A stretch of DNA of 64,000 nucleotides from Eopsaltria australis. Its lineage: Eukaryota; Chordata; Aves; Passeriformes; Petroicidae. The notes below the pieces were generated by a model. The model was not told the DNA's origin. It saw only the letters and a list, made by a program, of their open reading frames with translations, and ran no database searches. Position numbers and translations under genes: made by a program. Location: positions 8,136,001 through 8,200,000 of the forward strand of contig JAVTVJ010000011.1 of NCBI GenBank assembly GCA_034509425.1, in the 5' to 3' direction. Positions 1 through 12,343 of this stretch are shown here, in pieces (the first letter of the stretch is position 1; each line of letters opens with the position of its first letter).

Positions 1-1493
1 CTCCACTTCTGAATTTAAGCAAATTCTAGCTCATAGAAATTCCTGCAGACACAACAGTGTGACAGGTGACTCTGACTTGGTGCTGCCCATGTCACTTTGC
101 ATTAGAAGATACAGTGTGACTGACATGAGTGATATAAAATGTCAAGTAAGACACTTGTCAAAAGTGGACAAAATCTGCACCTTTTCTGTTTAAATTTAGC
201 AAAAGAAACTGTCTTAAAACCAAGTTAGGCAGCCTGGGTTTTGTTTGGTTCTCCTTTTTCCCCCCACTAAAGGTGACCTGAGAATATTAACTTCTAAATA
301 GTTACAAAGGTTTTTATAAATTTATACTGACAAGCTCTCTCAGGGATGATCAGGAGCAGTCTTCATCAGGAGGCAAGTAAGGGGACTTTCAGTCACATTT
401 CTTGCTCTGTGTACACCTGATGTCACACTTTCCTGCTCTGAAGGTAACAATTCCTGCATCCTTAATGCTGCCCTGCAGATTGTCTTCAGCTCATTCCCAT
501 GTGAAGAGTCATAGGAAAGCAACGGAGCTGTGCAGCTGCCTTAATTTCCCACTTTTCTCATCCCTACTGTCTTCATCGGCAAGAAAACCTCCAACACTTG
601 GATAAAATGCATAACATAGTTTCTGTACCTTACACTGTGATTATCTGTATAAACCCTTGGACCAGTTTCATCTCTGTAAGGAGATAAGGATGCTCAGCAA
701 GTGACAGCACTTGATCCTACATGGTGTTGTAGTCATAGTTTGCAATATCAGATCACAGTCTTGTCAGGTGCACTTGTAGGTTTGTGGGAGAAAAATTGTG
801 CTCTAGACTTTAGGGTATATAACAAGCAGATTATATAAAAATAAGTTAAAGTCATAGTTATAAAATACAAGTGAAAGAAAAGATTTGAAGTGATTCACAA
901 GCAAGATTTTTATTATCTGGAAAATATTTATTGGCTAAACAACTCTTAAGGAGTTTTGCTGTTGACTTTGGGGAAGCTGGACTTTGACACAGGTGCATGT
1001 CTAAAAAGAATTTTCTGTTTAGATATTCTGGAAAAGAGCTCTGCAAGTCTGCTCTTGCTGTGCAGTGCAGATTCATTCTTCAGTGCATCCTGCAGTTCTG
1101 CCCTAATTTTCTCTGAGATGTCTAGCCCAGACACACAGCTTCCTCCATAAACTCTGGATTTGATAGATTTGTGGACAGACTTGTTGAGTTCCAAATAAGC
1201 AGTAGAAATGGTTACTGTGTACAAGACCACATACGCTTGCACTCCTCTTTACATGAAAGCACTTTAAATAATTTTCATTTATGAATAATTTTAATACTAA
1301 ATAAAATTAAGACTAGACCCTGATTTTTTGAAAGATATATTTTGTTTGTTAGCTGAGTGCAAATACAAACAGTGATTTAAAACAAAGCCACCTACTTGTC
1401 TTTGGTGTTTATGAGCATGAATGCAATTAAATCAGTTTCTGGGATGCTTTCTAGATAGTAATATCCTCGTGCCATGATATAGCTACATAGATT

Positions 1494-1509
1494 TAAAATT
1501 TAAATTTTA
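1494..1509. repeat. Perfect 16-bp A/T palindrome between direct repeats
   Basis: TAAAATTTAAATTTTA equals its own reverse complement. ACATAGAT occurs at 1485-1492 and again from 1509, each copy followed by TTAAAATTTA or GTAAAATTTA. The pattern fits a local duplication with one substitution. No function is implied. Confidence 0.6.
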
Positions 1510-4500
1510 CATAGATGTAAAATTTAGTGGGAGGGAAGGTGGTCTATGACAATAAGGCTGTTATATGGTACTTAAACTATTTTGGTTAATTTTGCAGCAG
1601 ATATCAAGTGATGACAGGGAATATTAGAGATCTCAACTCTCCCTCTGGTTATTTCTTCTACTGCTAAGTACTCATCTCAAAAAAGAATAGGTAGCCAGAT
1701 TTGTTGAAATCAGTAAAATAAGACATTGTAGGAACTATGGTGCCATCCCAAAGCTTATTACTAGTATGGCATAGGCTGGTTCATCATGCTTAAAGACAAA
1801 ATGGACAAGTATAAATTAGGGTGAGATGTAGCCAGGAGTGGTCTAGGTTAGGAGGCAGATCTTCATCTATGAAGTACAAATTGTTCACTTTAAAAGGGCC
1901 TTTGACTTCTGGCTCAAAAATCCCAACCAAAATTCTTGGAGGAAGGAGAAAATCTTGAAAATACAAACACCTCCTTCATTTGGGCCGGAGCTGTTGGCTG
2001 ACATCAACATCCTAACCCATTTCATACACTAGATGTTGAAGCTTGATTCTTCATTGCAGTCCCTTTCTTTCTTGTGTTCCTTACCTCGTGAATATTATAA
2101 TTTTCAGCAAAGATTTACTTATCTCTTTTTGCTCTTCCCCACTTGCTCTGCACAAGGATTCTTTTATAGGTCAAACAACATAATGTATTGTGGTGCTTCA
2201 GCAGCCCCAGCTGTGGCTCCATGTGTTCCGTACCCTAAATAAAACATGTAAGGCAAGTCCTCAGGTCACACAGTTGAATATCTGCAATCAATCTTTACCA
2301 TGCTGGGGTATATCAGTCATATATAGTGTTACAGACCATGGCAAGAGTCGGCATCTTTCAGCTAGGATTACGCAGAAGAAAAATAAAATATACAAATACA
2401 TAATTTTTACACTTTTTGCCACAAACACATAAATCTTTTAAGGACACTTACATAGTATTTGCACAACTTGATGTATGGAGTAACTTGTAAAGCATGATAT
2501 CTAGAGAGGAAAAAAACCCATTATTTTTCTCTTAACACATGAATGGGTGCTGTTGCTAGCAATTTTAAAGAGATGACAAATCTGCTCAGAAATGGAGCAA
2601 AAGGACCCAGTGTTCTGGGCTGCAAAATCTTCATTCTCTGTAAAGGCATTTTATTAGAAGAAATTGTGGGATGGTAAAGTGGATGGCAATGAAAAGGCTA
2701 TTTAGAGAAAAGGGTGTAAAATATAAATAACTTACACTATGTCATAAACCAGGCTTTACAAACAACTGTTTTTTAGCTATAACAATTCATGAAATTAAAT
2801 AGTGCTCATGCAATCAGATTCATCAATTCCCAAAAACTGTTCACTAACCATGAGTAAAAAAGAGAAAGATATGCAGTTGAAGGAAAATGCCAACACATTC
2901 CTCAGTCGTTTCAGATGTTAAATAAGCACATTTTTGCAGCATATGTTCCCATGACCTTTATAGCTTGCATTGAAGGATATTTTCATAGGATGTCAGAATG
3001 CTCCTCATAAAGGAATAAATGACATATTTTCAACCTTCCCACCTTCTGAATTGTGAAGCAGCATATCGTTGGACGGCTAACAGCACAGGCTGTACCCTAT
3101 GCACAACAGAAGTACAAATCCTATTTGTCATGAGCCTCTTCACTGTGGAAAATAGGTCATCCTTAAGCATTAGGATTAGGATTCTGTAGACCTGGTTTTA
3201 TCCTTGATTCTGCACCTGACTTAGTCCTTAATTTTTCAGCAAGTAATTTTTATTCCTCTGTGTTCAGAAGCCTAAAACCATGGTGTTTGGTCACCCTTTA
3301 ATGTAGTTCAAACCTGAGGCCATCTTCTGCTCTTTGGAGAGGATCTAGCACAGTGTGCCCCTGATTCTGTTTGGGTCAAGTCCATGCTAGAGTAACCATT
3401 ATCATGCAGAATTGTTTCCGGATCTGTCTTTGCTGAAAGGACAGGCATTGGCTTAAGGCACACATTATATGCTTCATGTATATAAAAAAGGGAGGACATT
3501 CCTCTGTATATGTGAAAATAATTATTCAATTATGTGTGAAAGATGAGGAAGATACAGGAGAGTGAATAAAGAAGGCAGGAGCTTGAAGGCACAGGCATAG
3601 GAGTAATTCTTACCCAGTATCCAAGCACCAGCTGAGTTTCAGTAGCTGGTCACATGTAAGCAGTTGGCTCTTGGCCCTGGAGAGCCAAATCCTTCTTTTG
3701 GCTTTTGGGATTCTCTCTAACAATGCAATGGAGTTACATTTAAACCCGAACCACCAAATCAATTAATAAAAATGTAGCAATATTTGGATTAATAAAAGTT
3801 GAAGCAACCAGGAAATACTATCATTTTTCTTAGGCTTTAGAATTCAGAACTGGAGACTCTTAAACCAAAACTGTATTTTAAATTAACAACCATTGGGAAA
3901 GTTTTGCTAAACTCTAGCTTTAGGTGTATGCAGTCAGCACATGGAAGCATTAATCATATATTTATACATTGAACAAGAGTATCTTCTGTATCATGCCAGT
4001 AAAGGAACTGAAGAACACATATTCTGTGGAATAATACAAAAAGCAGTTTTGACCTAGACTGGATGAACACATTTTTTTCTAATATAAACATAAATAATAC
4101 TCTTATGGAAGTAGAGGGGGAAACAGGAGGTATTCAATAGTTTACTTCAGACAACAGCTTCTGGATATCCCACTTAAGGCAAGATAAACTGTGCTTATGT
4201 CTTTAGAATCGTGATGGCAATAAGCTGTGATTAATACACCTTTAATGTCACACACAGGAAGTCAAGACTAATTCTTCATTTTGAAACCTAAGAGCCTACA
4301 GATGGGCTGACAGTCTGAAATGCAAATTTCCTCAGAATTCTCTGTTTTGCTTATCCTTATCTCTAACTTTTCTGATTTAAACCTTTTTTTTCCTTTTAAT
4401 TACATGAGGTTTTAATTTAATTTGTCATCATATAAAGGTGAATGTGGTTTTTCCAGATAGGTTCTAGGGTCCAACTCCTTTCCTTGTTAGACTAAATAGT

Positions 4501-6109
4501 TGGTTATCTCTATGGTTGGAGACCAGAATAAGTATCTTTTCTATGTTACTTTGCAAAAAGATATGGTTTCTGATTAAAATAATGTGCATGTTCTCATCGT
4601 ATTTTTCTTGATGTCTCTGAGTTTCCAATGAAAATAATTTTACTACACAATGTTCCATGATTGTAATAATTCTTACATTTAGTCAGAGAGTACTCACCAC
4701 TGCATGTGAGGTAGCACTTACGGACTGCCCAAAGAGGTGAATTTTTTTCCTTTTAGGGGGGGGAAACAAGAAAACAAGCAAAATCCCCCAAAACAAACCC
4801 CCAGCCCAATTTTAAACTGAGTGTTTCACAAGATTACAATACGTTTGGTCTCCTTGCTATTTTTGTGCAAGTCTGGGGCACTGAGAGACAGTTTGTGCCA
4901 GTATCAAGAGTAGATAGATCTGTGAATGAGAGGGATCTATGCCCAGTATGGAGTAACGAGTTTCTAGAGTCTTTCCAAGACTAATTTCACACCTCATAAT
5001 TTCTTGTGGAAGAGTTGTCCAGAAAAGGCTGGATCAGTGCTGTTACAGATAGGCTGTTAGGTTGGATAGGAACTCTGGTCTTACTCTGGTTCAAAATGAA
5101 CCAACATCTGCTTTGTTGTAGTCTTGCTGACTTTTACAATATGCGTGTAACTTCCCATGAAATTAGATTGGGCTGAAATTGGCCCTTAGAAAATTTAGAA
5201 GGTTTGCACCTTCCCATATAAAAAAAAAAAAAAAGGGCAAAAGTCCATTTTCTTAACTCCTGGCATTAACTGCTCAGTCATCATCGTATTTTAAAATGAA
5301 ATGTCAACTAAAAAACCTGGTAGTATCTTTGCATTAATACAGGAAAATGCACTTCCAATAGTAAAACTACATGAAAGATATCTATGCTCCTTTTCTTACC
5401 AGCTGTGACTGTCAGCACCTCACCCTGGTTTTTACAGCTGTCACACCTGGCTAAAGATGTGACTTCTATTAGAGGATCTATCGTGGTGAGAGGTCAGGCA
5501 ATAGTTGGCAAACAGGTATGATGCAATTATCTGGTGTCTCTTGACTACCATATTCAACTTCTCCAATGGCAGAGTGATCCACAGGCTATGGGTCATTCCA
5601 TGTTTTTCTGGATAATAGAGTAGGATAGCGATAAACAGTGGAGAAAACATGTTAAAGGTTGTCAGCTTTAAGGACTGATGGAAGACCCTTTCAAGATCAT
5701 TAGTGAAAAAAGACCTTTGACTTCTTCCACAGTGTCTTTGTTCTGTATAATTTTTTTCCTTTGTGAGTACTGAGCATAACACTTCAAGGCCCAGCGCAGT
5801 CATGCTGTAATTCCCAGTCTGGTTCTGCACAATCTAGCTTACACCTGAGGCACTATAACTATATTAATGCAATGCTCTGCCCCAGCTAATCAACTCTGAG
5901 CTAGCTCATGCTTCTCAAAATAGTGCTGTATAGCATCTAAATATTTATTTGTGAGGAAGAAGCTGGTGTACTGGAGGGTCATGGCCCTGCTTTCCACTTT
6001 TCCCATTAGTACCATCCAATTACTTACATTTGCCTGGGCACCTGACAGGGTTGCAGCTACTTAGCTGGCTTTGTTCTCTTGGAAATTGTGAGGAGGAGGT
6101 TTTTGGGTA

Positions 6110-6345
6110 AGCACTATACAAACAGTGAGCTTAGAGATAATTTGCAATGTAGATAGACATGTACCATATGGATAGACAAAACAGATGGTGGGTGAGGGAG
6201 GAGGAGAGTCAGGAACAGAAGCACAGAACAGTGAACAGATTTCCTCCCAGTTGTCCTAGAGTCTAGCACAGGGTCAAAATTAGAGCCCAAATTCCTTGGC
6301 CTGAAGGCTGATTTCTTACCAGTATTGCTTAAGTCAGGGAGCATT
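6110..6345 (-). repeat. Possible very old interspersed repeat relic (antisense)
   Basis: Read on the minus strand, the segment ends with words like TCTATCTACATTGCAAAT, then a CTAAGCTCACTG stretch, then TGTTTGTATAGTGC. This resembles the 3' part of an old amniote dispersed repeat, of the form 'TCTA-TTAGATTGTAAGCTC-TGTTTGTACAGCGCC'. Upstream it is also pyrimidine-rich (CTCTCCTCCTCCCTCACCC), which fits. Divergence is high and the match is from memory, so family and boundaries are uncertain. Confidence 0.25.
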
Positions 6346-6537
6346 CCTTTTTTATTCCCTTAACTCATTCACTTACTTTGAGTATTGCTGTTGTCTTCCA
6401 GAGAATTTAAACTGGAGTTTGTCTTTATGTCCAAAGAGTTTAGAGATTTTCTATTCGCAGTGGTTCTCATCAGGAAAGGTCAGAATAAATGACGTTTTTC
6501 ATAGTCAGTCTAGTTTAAAACCTGGCTATGGTTCATG

Positions 6538-6620
6538 CATAACAACAGCAACAATTTGCATTTATATAGCACCTTTCATCCCTTAGGACCTCACAGTGCT
6601 TTATAAACCATATGTGGGAA
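6538..6620 (+). mobile_element. Ancient SINE-like relic (MIR/CORE-SINE-like)
   Basis: The segment contains CATTTATATAGCACCTTTC, then a CCTTAGGACCTCACAGTG block, then CTTTATAAACC. This word order (ATTTATATAGCRCCTTTCATC, then AAAGCGCTTTACAAAC) is typical of an old amniote dispersed element related to MIR-type SINEs, copies of which are often preserved across birds, reptiles and mammals. No target duplication or poly-A tail survives and only the central part is recognisable. The exact family is inference. Confidence 0.45.
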
Positions 6621-6849
6621 TAACTTCACTGAAATAACAGTTGCAAATCCTCCTTGAAGTCCTGCAGCCTGGGGGATAGCTGAGGGGCAGCATGCAGTCC
6701 AGCACTGTTACACAGCCCATAGAGAAAAGCATTGGGAAGGTGCTGTTTCTCACTACACAATGCTGCTGGATGAAGGGAAAACAGAGTTAAATTGCATAGA
6801 GAAAATTTGACTCAAATGCACTTTGAGAGGACATTATCCCCACAGAAAG

Positions 6850-9384
6850 AATTGTGATAAAATTTCATGATCACTGGTCATCAGGGCTTTGTTTTTCTGC
6901 TGCTTCTGTAGGATGATTCCTCTGACAGTATAAGACATTATTGTACTGGCTCAGGGTGAACATATTCATATATTTAACTGTTCACACTGTCCACAGTCAG
7001 TACATGTATTTGGGTTAGAAGCTTCATAGTGAACTATGTTTGGTAATTTATATGATCCAAATGTCACATGAACCTGTCTCTGCATCAGTCTGACAATATT
7101 AGCATGGAGTTTTTTGGTAACACAGTGCCTTGTCCTCCAAAAAACACCCCCATAACCAAACTTGTATAGTCATACATATTCTGCTTACTTAGAGATCAAT
7201 GATGAAGTACCGAGATGAAAGTTTTACCTACCAGAAGATTTACAATAAATGGAAAAAAATCTGTTAAGTGGGTTTGGCTTAATCAGATAACAATGTGCAT
7301 TGTTCTCATTCCTAAATTAATCACTTCAGCTGCTGATAAATAAGTTACATACATCCCCATAATGTCCTTTGGAAGTGATAAAGCAGTGGGGAAGCAAAGG
7401 ATACAATGGCAGACAGGCTTTCTGGGATGTCAACTTGTCCCAATGCTTTTCAAGGTGAGCATGAAGGGTACTTTCTTTTTTTATGTTATTTTCACTGACT
7501 CATAGGAAAAAATGAGTTTAGAGACGAGTTTAGCCTACCAAATATGCCATTATGTTTGCCATTGTCCTAATCATTGGACATACAATTCCTATTGGGGAGC
7601 AGGCAGAGTTTAGTGTACGGCTTGAATCAGAGGGAGGTTTTTACCCTACAGCATTCAGTGAAACCAGCAGTAGTGCAGCTCTTTTATAACATCTCAGTCA
7701 CCTCTGAGGGCGCTCCTCACGCTGTCCTCAAGGACATCTGTGACAGTGCCTGACTGGCTGCAGCAGGAGGTGGTGGTACTCACCCTCTGCTCTCAGTGCT
7801 GTATGGGCCACCCTATCAGGGCTGATTCATCGCTGCCACCTCTGTCCTGGCACTCATAAAGGTGAGGACCAACATTCCTGCAGGGAACTATTGAGTTATT
7901 AAAACCCATAGTGATGATATAAAAATAATATTCCCCTGAGGACATAATTTGTTTTACATGAGAGGAGGGCTGACAAATACCCCTGAGAAAGCCTATTATT
8001 GTTACTGTTAGGGTGCAAAATGCGTAATAATAGTTTGAGAGGAAGCTGGCTGCTTAAATGACAGGTTACCAAACCTTCCCCTAATCACAAAGTGCCTTCT
8101 TTTTTCCTAGTATTTTATATTTTACTACTATGACCAGGGGAACTCTTTGTAATAAGGTGTTTAGTTCTTGTGACTAATTTGCTCAAAGAAAAACAAATGC
8201 CTGTAACCTATAGTTATTCAGCACTGTTTTACTTAAACCATATTTCACTTAAGAAACACCTGAAAAACATTTTCCCCCCAGCCCTGCCTTTAAATAAATA
8301 TTTTTTGGTAGAAGTGTGTGTTTAGTTCACCAAGTTGTGTGGTATTGTTTCAGTTACTTGGCTGGAAGATTGAATATAAGTCTAAAAGGAGAATACTTCA
8401 GTATGGAAAGGGAGATAAGGGAGAAGATAGATGTCTGTAAAATTGTAAGTGGCACAAAGAAAAATAAAGTAATGGAACTCTTTGCCATAGGGTGTTGCAT
8501 AAAATGGAAACTCCTATGGGTGCCTAAGGTAAATGTGCAAGTGCATGGTAGTAAGAGAACAACAACAAAATGGGTATTGCCATACACAGGTGTGTTTCTT
8601 TCGGTTCAGGAGGTCCCTGAGCTACAAAACACTGGGGGTGACAGTGCAGTCTGAAGGGCTGTCACTACAAATATCTACTGTTCTTGTCCTCTTCCCTTGA
8701 CTTTGCTGCTGGTCAGCTGGAGGCAGGTTACTGGGCCAGCTGGATCTTCGGTGCTGCCAAGTGTCTTCTTCTTAATTTAGTGAATTTCAAGTTGTCCAGA
8801 CAAATCATTCCTGCCTGTCAAATTTGCAGGTGTGTGTTGCACGACTTGTGCTTTCTAGAAATGTTAAAAGTAAATGAAAAACAAAAAAGAAGATATTTGT
8901 TTGTATGCTTTACAGGGATACACTGAAAGATGAGGGATTCTTGATATCCTGGTCTAACTTCATCATGGTCCCTTGTGTTGCCTTTAATGCAGGTGAGCTG
9001 AATCTGATGTGAATTGAGGATGGCACAAGAGACCTCCCCACTGAACTGACTTTGAGCAAAAGTCACAACAGCTAAAATGGGAGGAGAATGGGTGTCCCCA
9101 GGCTGGATTCTGACCTGGAAAACACCTCTACTGCTATTTCTGGCTATGGAATAGAGGCAGAGCCCCAAGATAAGCCAGCACTCCAGAATATGATTAGGAA
9201 GACACTTCCCTTCTTCTTCCTTGGTACCTACCCAAGGGATCTAAATGCTTTGACTAGCTGAAGGCATACCTTGGGGCAAAACATTGTTTCTGATGCTTAT
9301 ACTTGGTGGGACAGACTTCTAGAGTTCTCTGGGTTTAGAGGTGTTTTGAATTGCTGTATAAAGCAGAAATCTCCCTATCTGCTG
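6850..9384. other. Gene-free unique sequence
   Basis: No recognisable gene or repeat family. A slightly GC-richer patch lies at about 7690-7870. The 112-codon plus-strand frame at 8316-8654 has no signal peptide, domain motif or splice context that I recognise, and it is overlapped by an equally featureless minus-strand frame. Confidence 0.55.
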
Positions 9385-9406
9385 CTTTCTTTCTTTCTTT
9401 CTTTCT
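9385..9406. repeat. (TTTC)n microsatellite
   Basis: About five TTTC units in a pyrimidine-rich neighbourhood that continues as CTCCCTTTTCTCCCTTGCC. Confidence 0.85.
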
Positions 9407-9660
9407 CCCTTTTCTCCCTTGCCTCTCTCTGCTTAACAGACTGAGGCTGTGGGGACCCTGGAGCTCTCCATGGCTGTTTTATTCATAGATTTAGCCCCTT
9501 TCTTAGTGCAGCAGCTTCATAAAATATTTTTCAAGGACAACTTTTCTCCCTAAAGGTTTGCTCAGCAGCAATGACTGTCTCATCTAGGTAATCTATTCTG
9601 ATTAATTTGACTTTAGCTTTCTTGCTGCTCCAGTGGAGTCCAAATTTGTCAAGGACTTAA

Positions 9661-9755
9661 ATATATATACACACATACACACCAGGGAAGTTTCAAAAAA
9701 AAAAAACCCAAAACAAAACAAAACAAAACAAAAAAAAACAAACAAAAACGGAACA
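9661..9755. repeat. TA/CA repeat followed by an (AAAAC)n A-rich tract
   Basis: A short TATATATACACACATACACAC stretch (to about 9682) is followed, after a 10-bp gap, by A12 and then repeated AAAAC units up to about 9749. It is simple low-complexity sequence. It could be the decayed tail of a retroposed copy, but no body is recognisable upstream. Confidence 0.7.
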
Positions 9756-9921
9756 CAATGAACTGCCTCCTAATTTTATTAAGAGGCTCACTCTTTGGGA
9801 AAGGGACTGCTGCTACCAGGCTGACCAGAGCAGCATTCAGCAAGCATTTAGCTGCCAACACTGAGTAGTTTTTGGCATACCCGCAGAGCGTCCAGGGTCA
9901 CTTTAGCTGTATGCGCACGTT

Positions 9922-10189
9922 ACATTTATATATTTATTTATTTATTTATATATTTATATATTTATATATTTATATATTTATATATTTATATATTATATAT
10001 TTATATATTTATATATTTATATATTTATGTATTTATATATTTATATGTTTATGGATTTATAGATTTGTATGTTTATATATAAATATAAAAAGATATATAA
10101 ATAAATATATAATATATAAATATATTTTTACATTTATACATTTATAATTTTATACATTTATATATTTATGTACTTATGTATTTATTTTG
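9922..10189. repeat. A/T-only microsatellite, TTTATATA-type units
   Basis: About 270 bp of almost pure A and T, built from TTTA, TATATTTA and related 6- to 8-bp units, with only scattered G or C. The open frames across it (rich in Tyr, Ile, Phe and Leu) come from the repeat and are not genes. It ends abruptly at TTTATTTTGC, where GC-rich sequence begins. Confidence 0.95.
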
Positions 10190-10194
10190 CTTTC

Positions 10195-10640
10195 CCGGCG
10201 GCGCGGTTCGGTCCGGGCGCGGTTCGGTCCGGGCGCGGTTCGGTCCGGGCGCGGTTCGGTCCGGGTGCGGTGCGGGTGCGCGGCCGGCAGGGGGCGGTGC
10301 CCGCGGGCTCTGCAGGGCTCTCCCTCAGGGCGCGGCTCCGGGCCGCGCTCGGCGCTCACCACAGCGGGGGACCCTGGCTGGGTTCCCCCCTTTCCGTCAA
10401 AGTGCTGCGTTTCAGGGGCTCGGCGCAGCCCCCGGTACCAACACAGGCTGGGGCTGAAACGATCGAGAGTGGCCCTGCCGAGAAGGGTTGGGAAGGTGTT
10501 GGTGGGTGGAAAGCTGCCCATGACCCTACAGTGTGCGCTCACGGCCCAAAAAGCCAATTGTACCCCGGGCTGCATCCAGAGCAGCGCGTCCGGCACGGTG
10601 AGGGAGGGGATTCTGTCCCTCTGCTCCCCTGTGGTGAGAC
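10195..10640. other. CpG-rich block (CpG-island-like)
   Basis: From the minisatellite into the CR1 5' portion, base composition switches from A/T-only to strongly GC-rich with many CpG, unlike the rest of the window. It could act as an unmethylated CpG island, but I see no first exon with a convincing donor downstream and the right half is CR1. The composition is seen directly; promoter function is not supported. Confidence 0.5.
10201..10264. repeat. GC-rich 16-bp minisatellite, four perfect copies
   Basis: The unit GCGCGGTTCGGTCCGG occurs four times without mismatch at 10201-10216, 10217-10232, 10233-10248 and 10249-10264. It is followed by degenerate GTGCGGTGCGGGTGCG. Each unit holds four CpG (five counting a junction). 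Proline/arginine-rich frames on both strands here are by-products of the repeat. Confidence 0.95.
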
Positions 10641-11137
10641 CCCGCATGGAGCATCCGGCTCTGGGGTCCCCAGCGCAGGAAGGCCAGGAACCTGCTGGAG
10701 CCAGTCCAGAGGAGAGCCATGAAGCTCCTCACACGGCTGGAGCACCTCTCCTGTAAGGGAGGGCTGCGAGTTCAGCCTGGGGAAGAGGTGGCTCCGGGGA
10801 GAAATTTTTTCAGGTACAAAAAAGGGCTTATAAGAAAGATAAGGGCGGACGTTTTAGCTGTTGTGGTAGGACAAGGGGCAATGGTTCAAAACCTTTGAAA
10901 GAGGGTTTGCTTTAGATTACATTTGAGGAAGAAATTTTTTGCAATGGGGCTGGTAAAACACTGGAACAGATTCCTCAGAGAAGCGGATTCCCCATCCCTG
11001 AAAACATTCAAGATCAGTTTGTACACGGTTGTGTGTAATCTGTTCTAGTTGAAGGTGTTCCTGCACCTCAAAGTGGGAGTCAGACTAGGTGATCTTTAAA
11101 AGTCCCCTCCAATCCACACTATTCTGTTATTCCATGA
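10395..11137 (+). mobile_element. CR1 non-LTR retrotransposon, 5'-truncated
   Basis: The block follows the CR1 3' third in order: the end of the reverse-transcriptase frame (GGTACCAACACAGGCTGG, CCCATGACC..CAGTGTGCGCTC, GGGCTGCATCCAGAGCAGCG, GTGAGACCCCGC, CAGCGCAGGAAGGCCAGGA), then the 3' UTR (CACTGGAACAGATTCCTCAG, CCCCATCCCTGAAAACATTC, GGTGATCTTTAAAAGTCCC). It ends in degenerate terminal repeats (ATTCTGTTATTCCATGA). The frame is broken and the copy is 5'-truncated, so it cannot move by itself. The left edge is approximate because it merges with the GC-rich block. Confidence 0.92.
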
Positions 11138-12031
11138 TCTTGATGTTATGCCACACTTTTCTTCCTCTCTGTATTTGCTTGTTTTGATAGAAATATGTCT
11201 ATTTCTTGTAATCTGTTCTGGTAGAGGTACCCAGTTTTTATAAACCCTCGTACACAGGTCTTTCTTACCTGTACTCCTAGCTCATAAAACACACTTGGCC
11301 TTAAATAGCACTTGACAACTTTGCTGTCTTAGTTTATTTTATTTAATGGAAATTGATAATGCAATTCATAAAGAAAAGAGTTAAAGCTTATTTTCTATCA
11401 TAAACCAATAGAAACATCACTTTCTTGCAGAACTAAAAGAAAGGCTGTGATAAAATGAAAGAGAGGAGACAGAGCACCCTTAAAGATGCTGATAGGGTCT
11501 TGGATGATATCAGAAACTGAAGGATAATGTGACTAGAAAACACCTTTACTGATGGGCCATGGTAAATTTCTAGCTCCCCAAGAAAATAAGTCCGTCTTCT
11601 ATTCAGTTGTGGTTTCTCTGCCTCTCCTCCCATAAAGAATGCATGTTTGAGTAAGGAAAGGAAACATGAATGGGGAAGTGAAGGTAAACCTGGTCTTTTT
11701 CATAGCCCATGTGGAATTAATATTGGAATGGCTGTGACTTAACTAGAGCACTTACAGGTATTTTTGTGAAACTCTTGAGCTGGCAATGAAAACTAATTTC
11801 TCTACTCATGCCTTCAGAGGAAGAGGCTGTGGAACTCATTGTAGAGCTTCAGAGAAGGTAGCTATAAATCAGTTTTTGTCCCCTTTTATAGCTCGCTGGT
11901 TCCTCTGTCCAGCCTGGCGTTGCCATGACAGATTCCAGCTGGCTATATTTCCAGGAGTGCCCCTGTCCCCAGGGCACTCTGGCAGCGTCCCGTAGACACT
12001 TAGCCAGAGAAACTGCGGCCTGCATTGGTGG
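11138..12031. other. Gene-free stretch between CR1 and LTR
   Basis: Unique AT-rich sequence to about 11800, then moderately GC-rich up to the LTR. No coding or repeat signature recognised. Confidence 0.5.
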
Positions 12032-12343
12032 TGCAGGAATGGTCCAGTTTAGCTATCAGCTGAAGATGAATAACGAGAGGGCTCTTGGAGTGCCTTTAAT
12101 TCTGAGTGGCTTTATTGCAGGAGGCTCTACAGAGAGGGGAGGCAGGAATCCAAGAGGCCGAGGGGCCCTCAGACACAGCCTTAAGAGTTATCACGTACCA
12201 CCAATCACCAGGGGGTCTGGGGGAGGATAGGGAAGTTCCAGGGTAACTTGGTCCTATGGGATGGGGAAGGAAAGGGGCCCAGGAGATAGCATGGAATAGT
12301 ACAAAGGCTCTTGGGGGGAGGGAGGAGATGATGGACACTAGCA
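12032..12343 (-). mobile_element. Solo LTR, ERV1-like, reverse orientation
   Basis: On the minus strand the element runs TGCTAGTGTCC to CCATTCCTGCA, with matching TGC and GCA termini, flanked by the 4-bp direct repeat GTGG (12028-12031 and 12344-12347). A minus-strand AATAAA (plus-strand TTTATT at 12111-12116) lies about 80 nt before the 3' terminus, as in an LTR R/U5 region. It is followed by GCCACTCAGAATTAAAGGC and a CTCTCGTTATTC stretch, familiar from bird LTRs. A 4-bp target duplication is usual for class I (ERV1) elements. No internal gag, pol or env sequence remains. No clear TATA box was found. Boundaries depend on the short duplication. Confidence 0.6.

Larger units (their letters stand above)
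1..6530. other. AT-rich unique sequence without a recognisable gene
   Basis: No open frame here shows a protein family, signal peptide or convincing splice-site pair. Small landmarks are an A15 run at 5220-5234, a G8 run near 4757, and a 16-bp perfect palindrome (TAAAATTTAAATTTTA, 1494-1509) flanked by two copies of ACATAGAT. The 129-codon minus-strand frame at 5441-5830 and the shorter frames resemble no family I know and are treated as chance. An old repeat may lie at about 6110-6345. Confidence 0.6.

Noticed and set aside
5402..5455. Minus-strand microexon-like segment ending at a GTAAGA donor (TCTTACC on the plus strand)
   Set aside because: The acceptor (TCTTTAG) lacks a pyrimidine tract and the open part is about 17 codons, too short to support.
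10168..10756. Open frames of 150-190 codons on both strands, rich in Arg, Gly, Pro and Ala
   Set aside because: They follow from the GC-rich 16-bp repeat and the CR1 fragment, where stop codons are rare. Several overlap in different frames.
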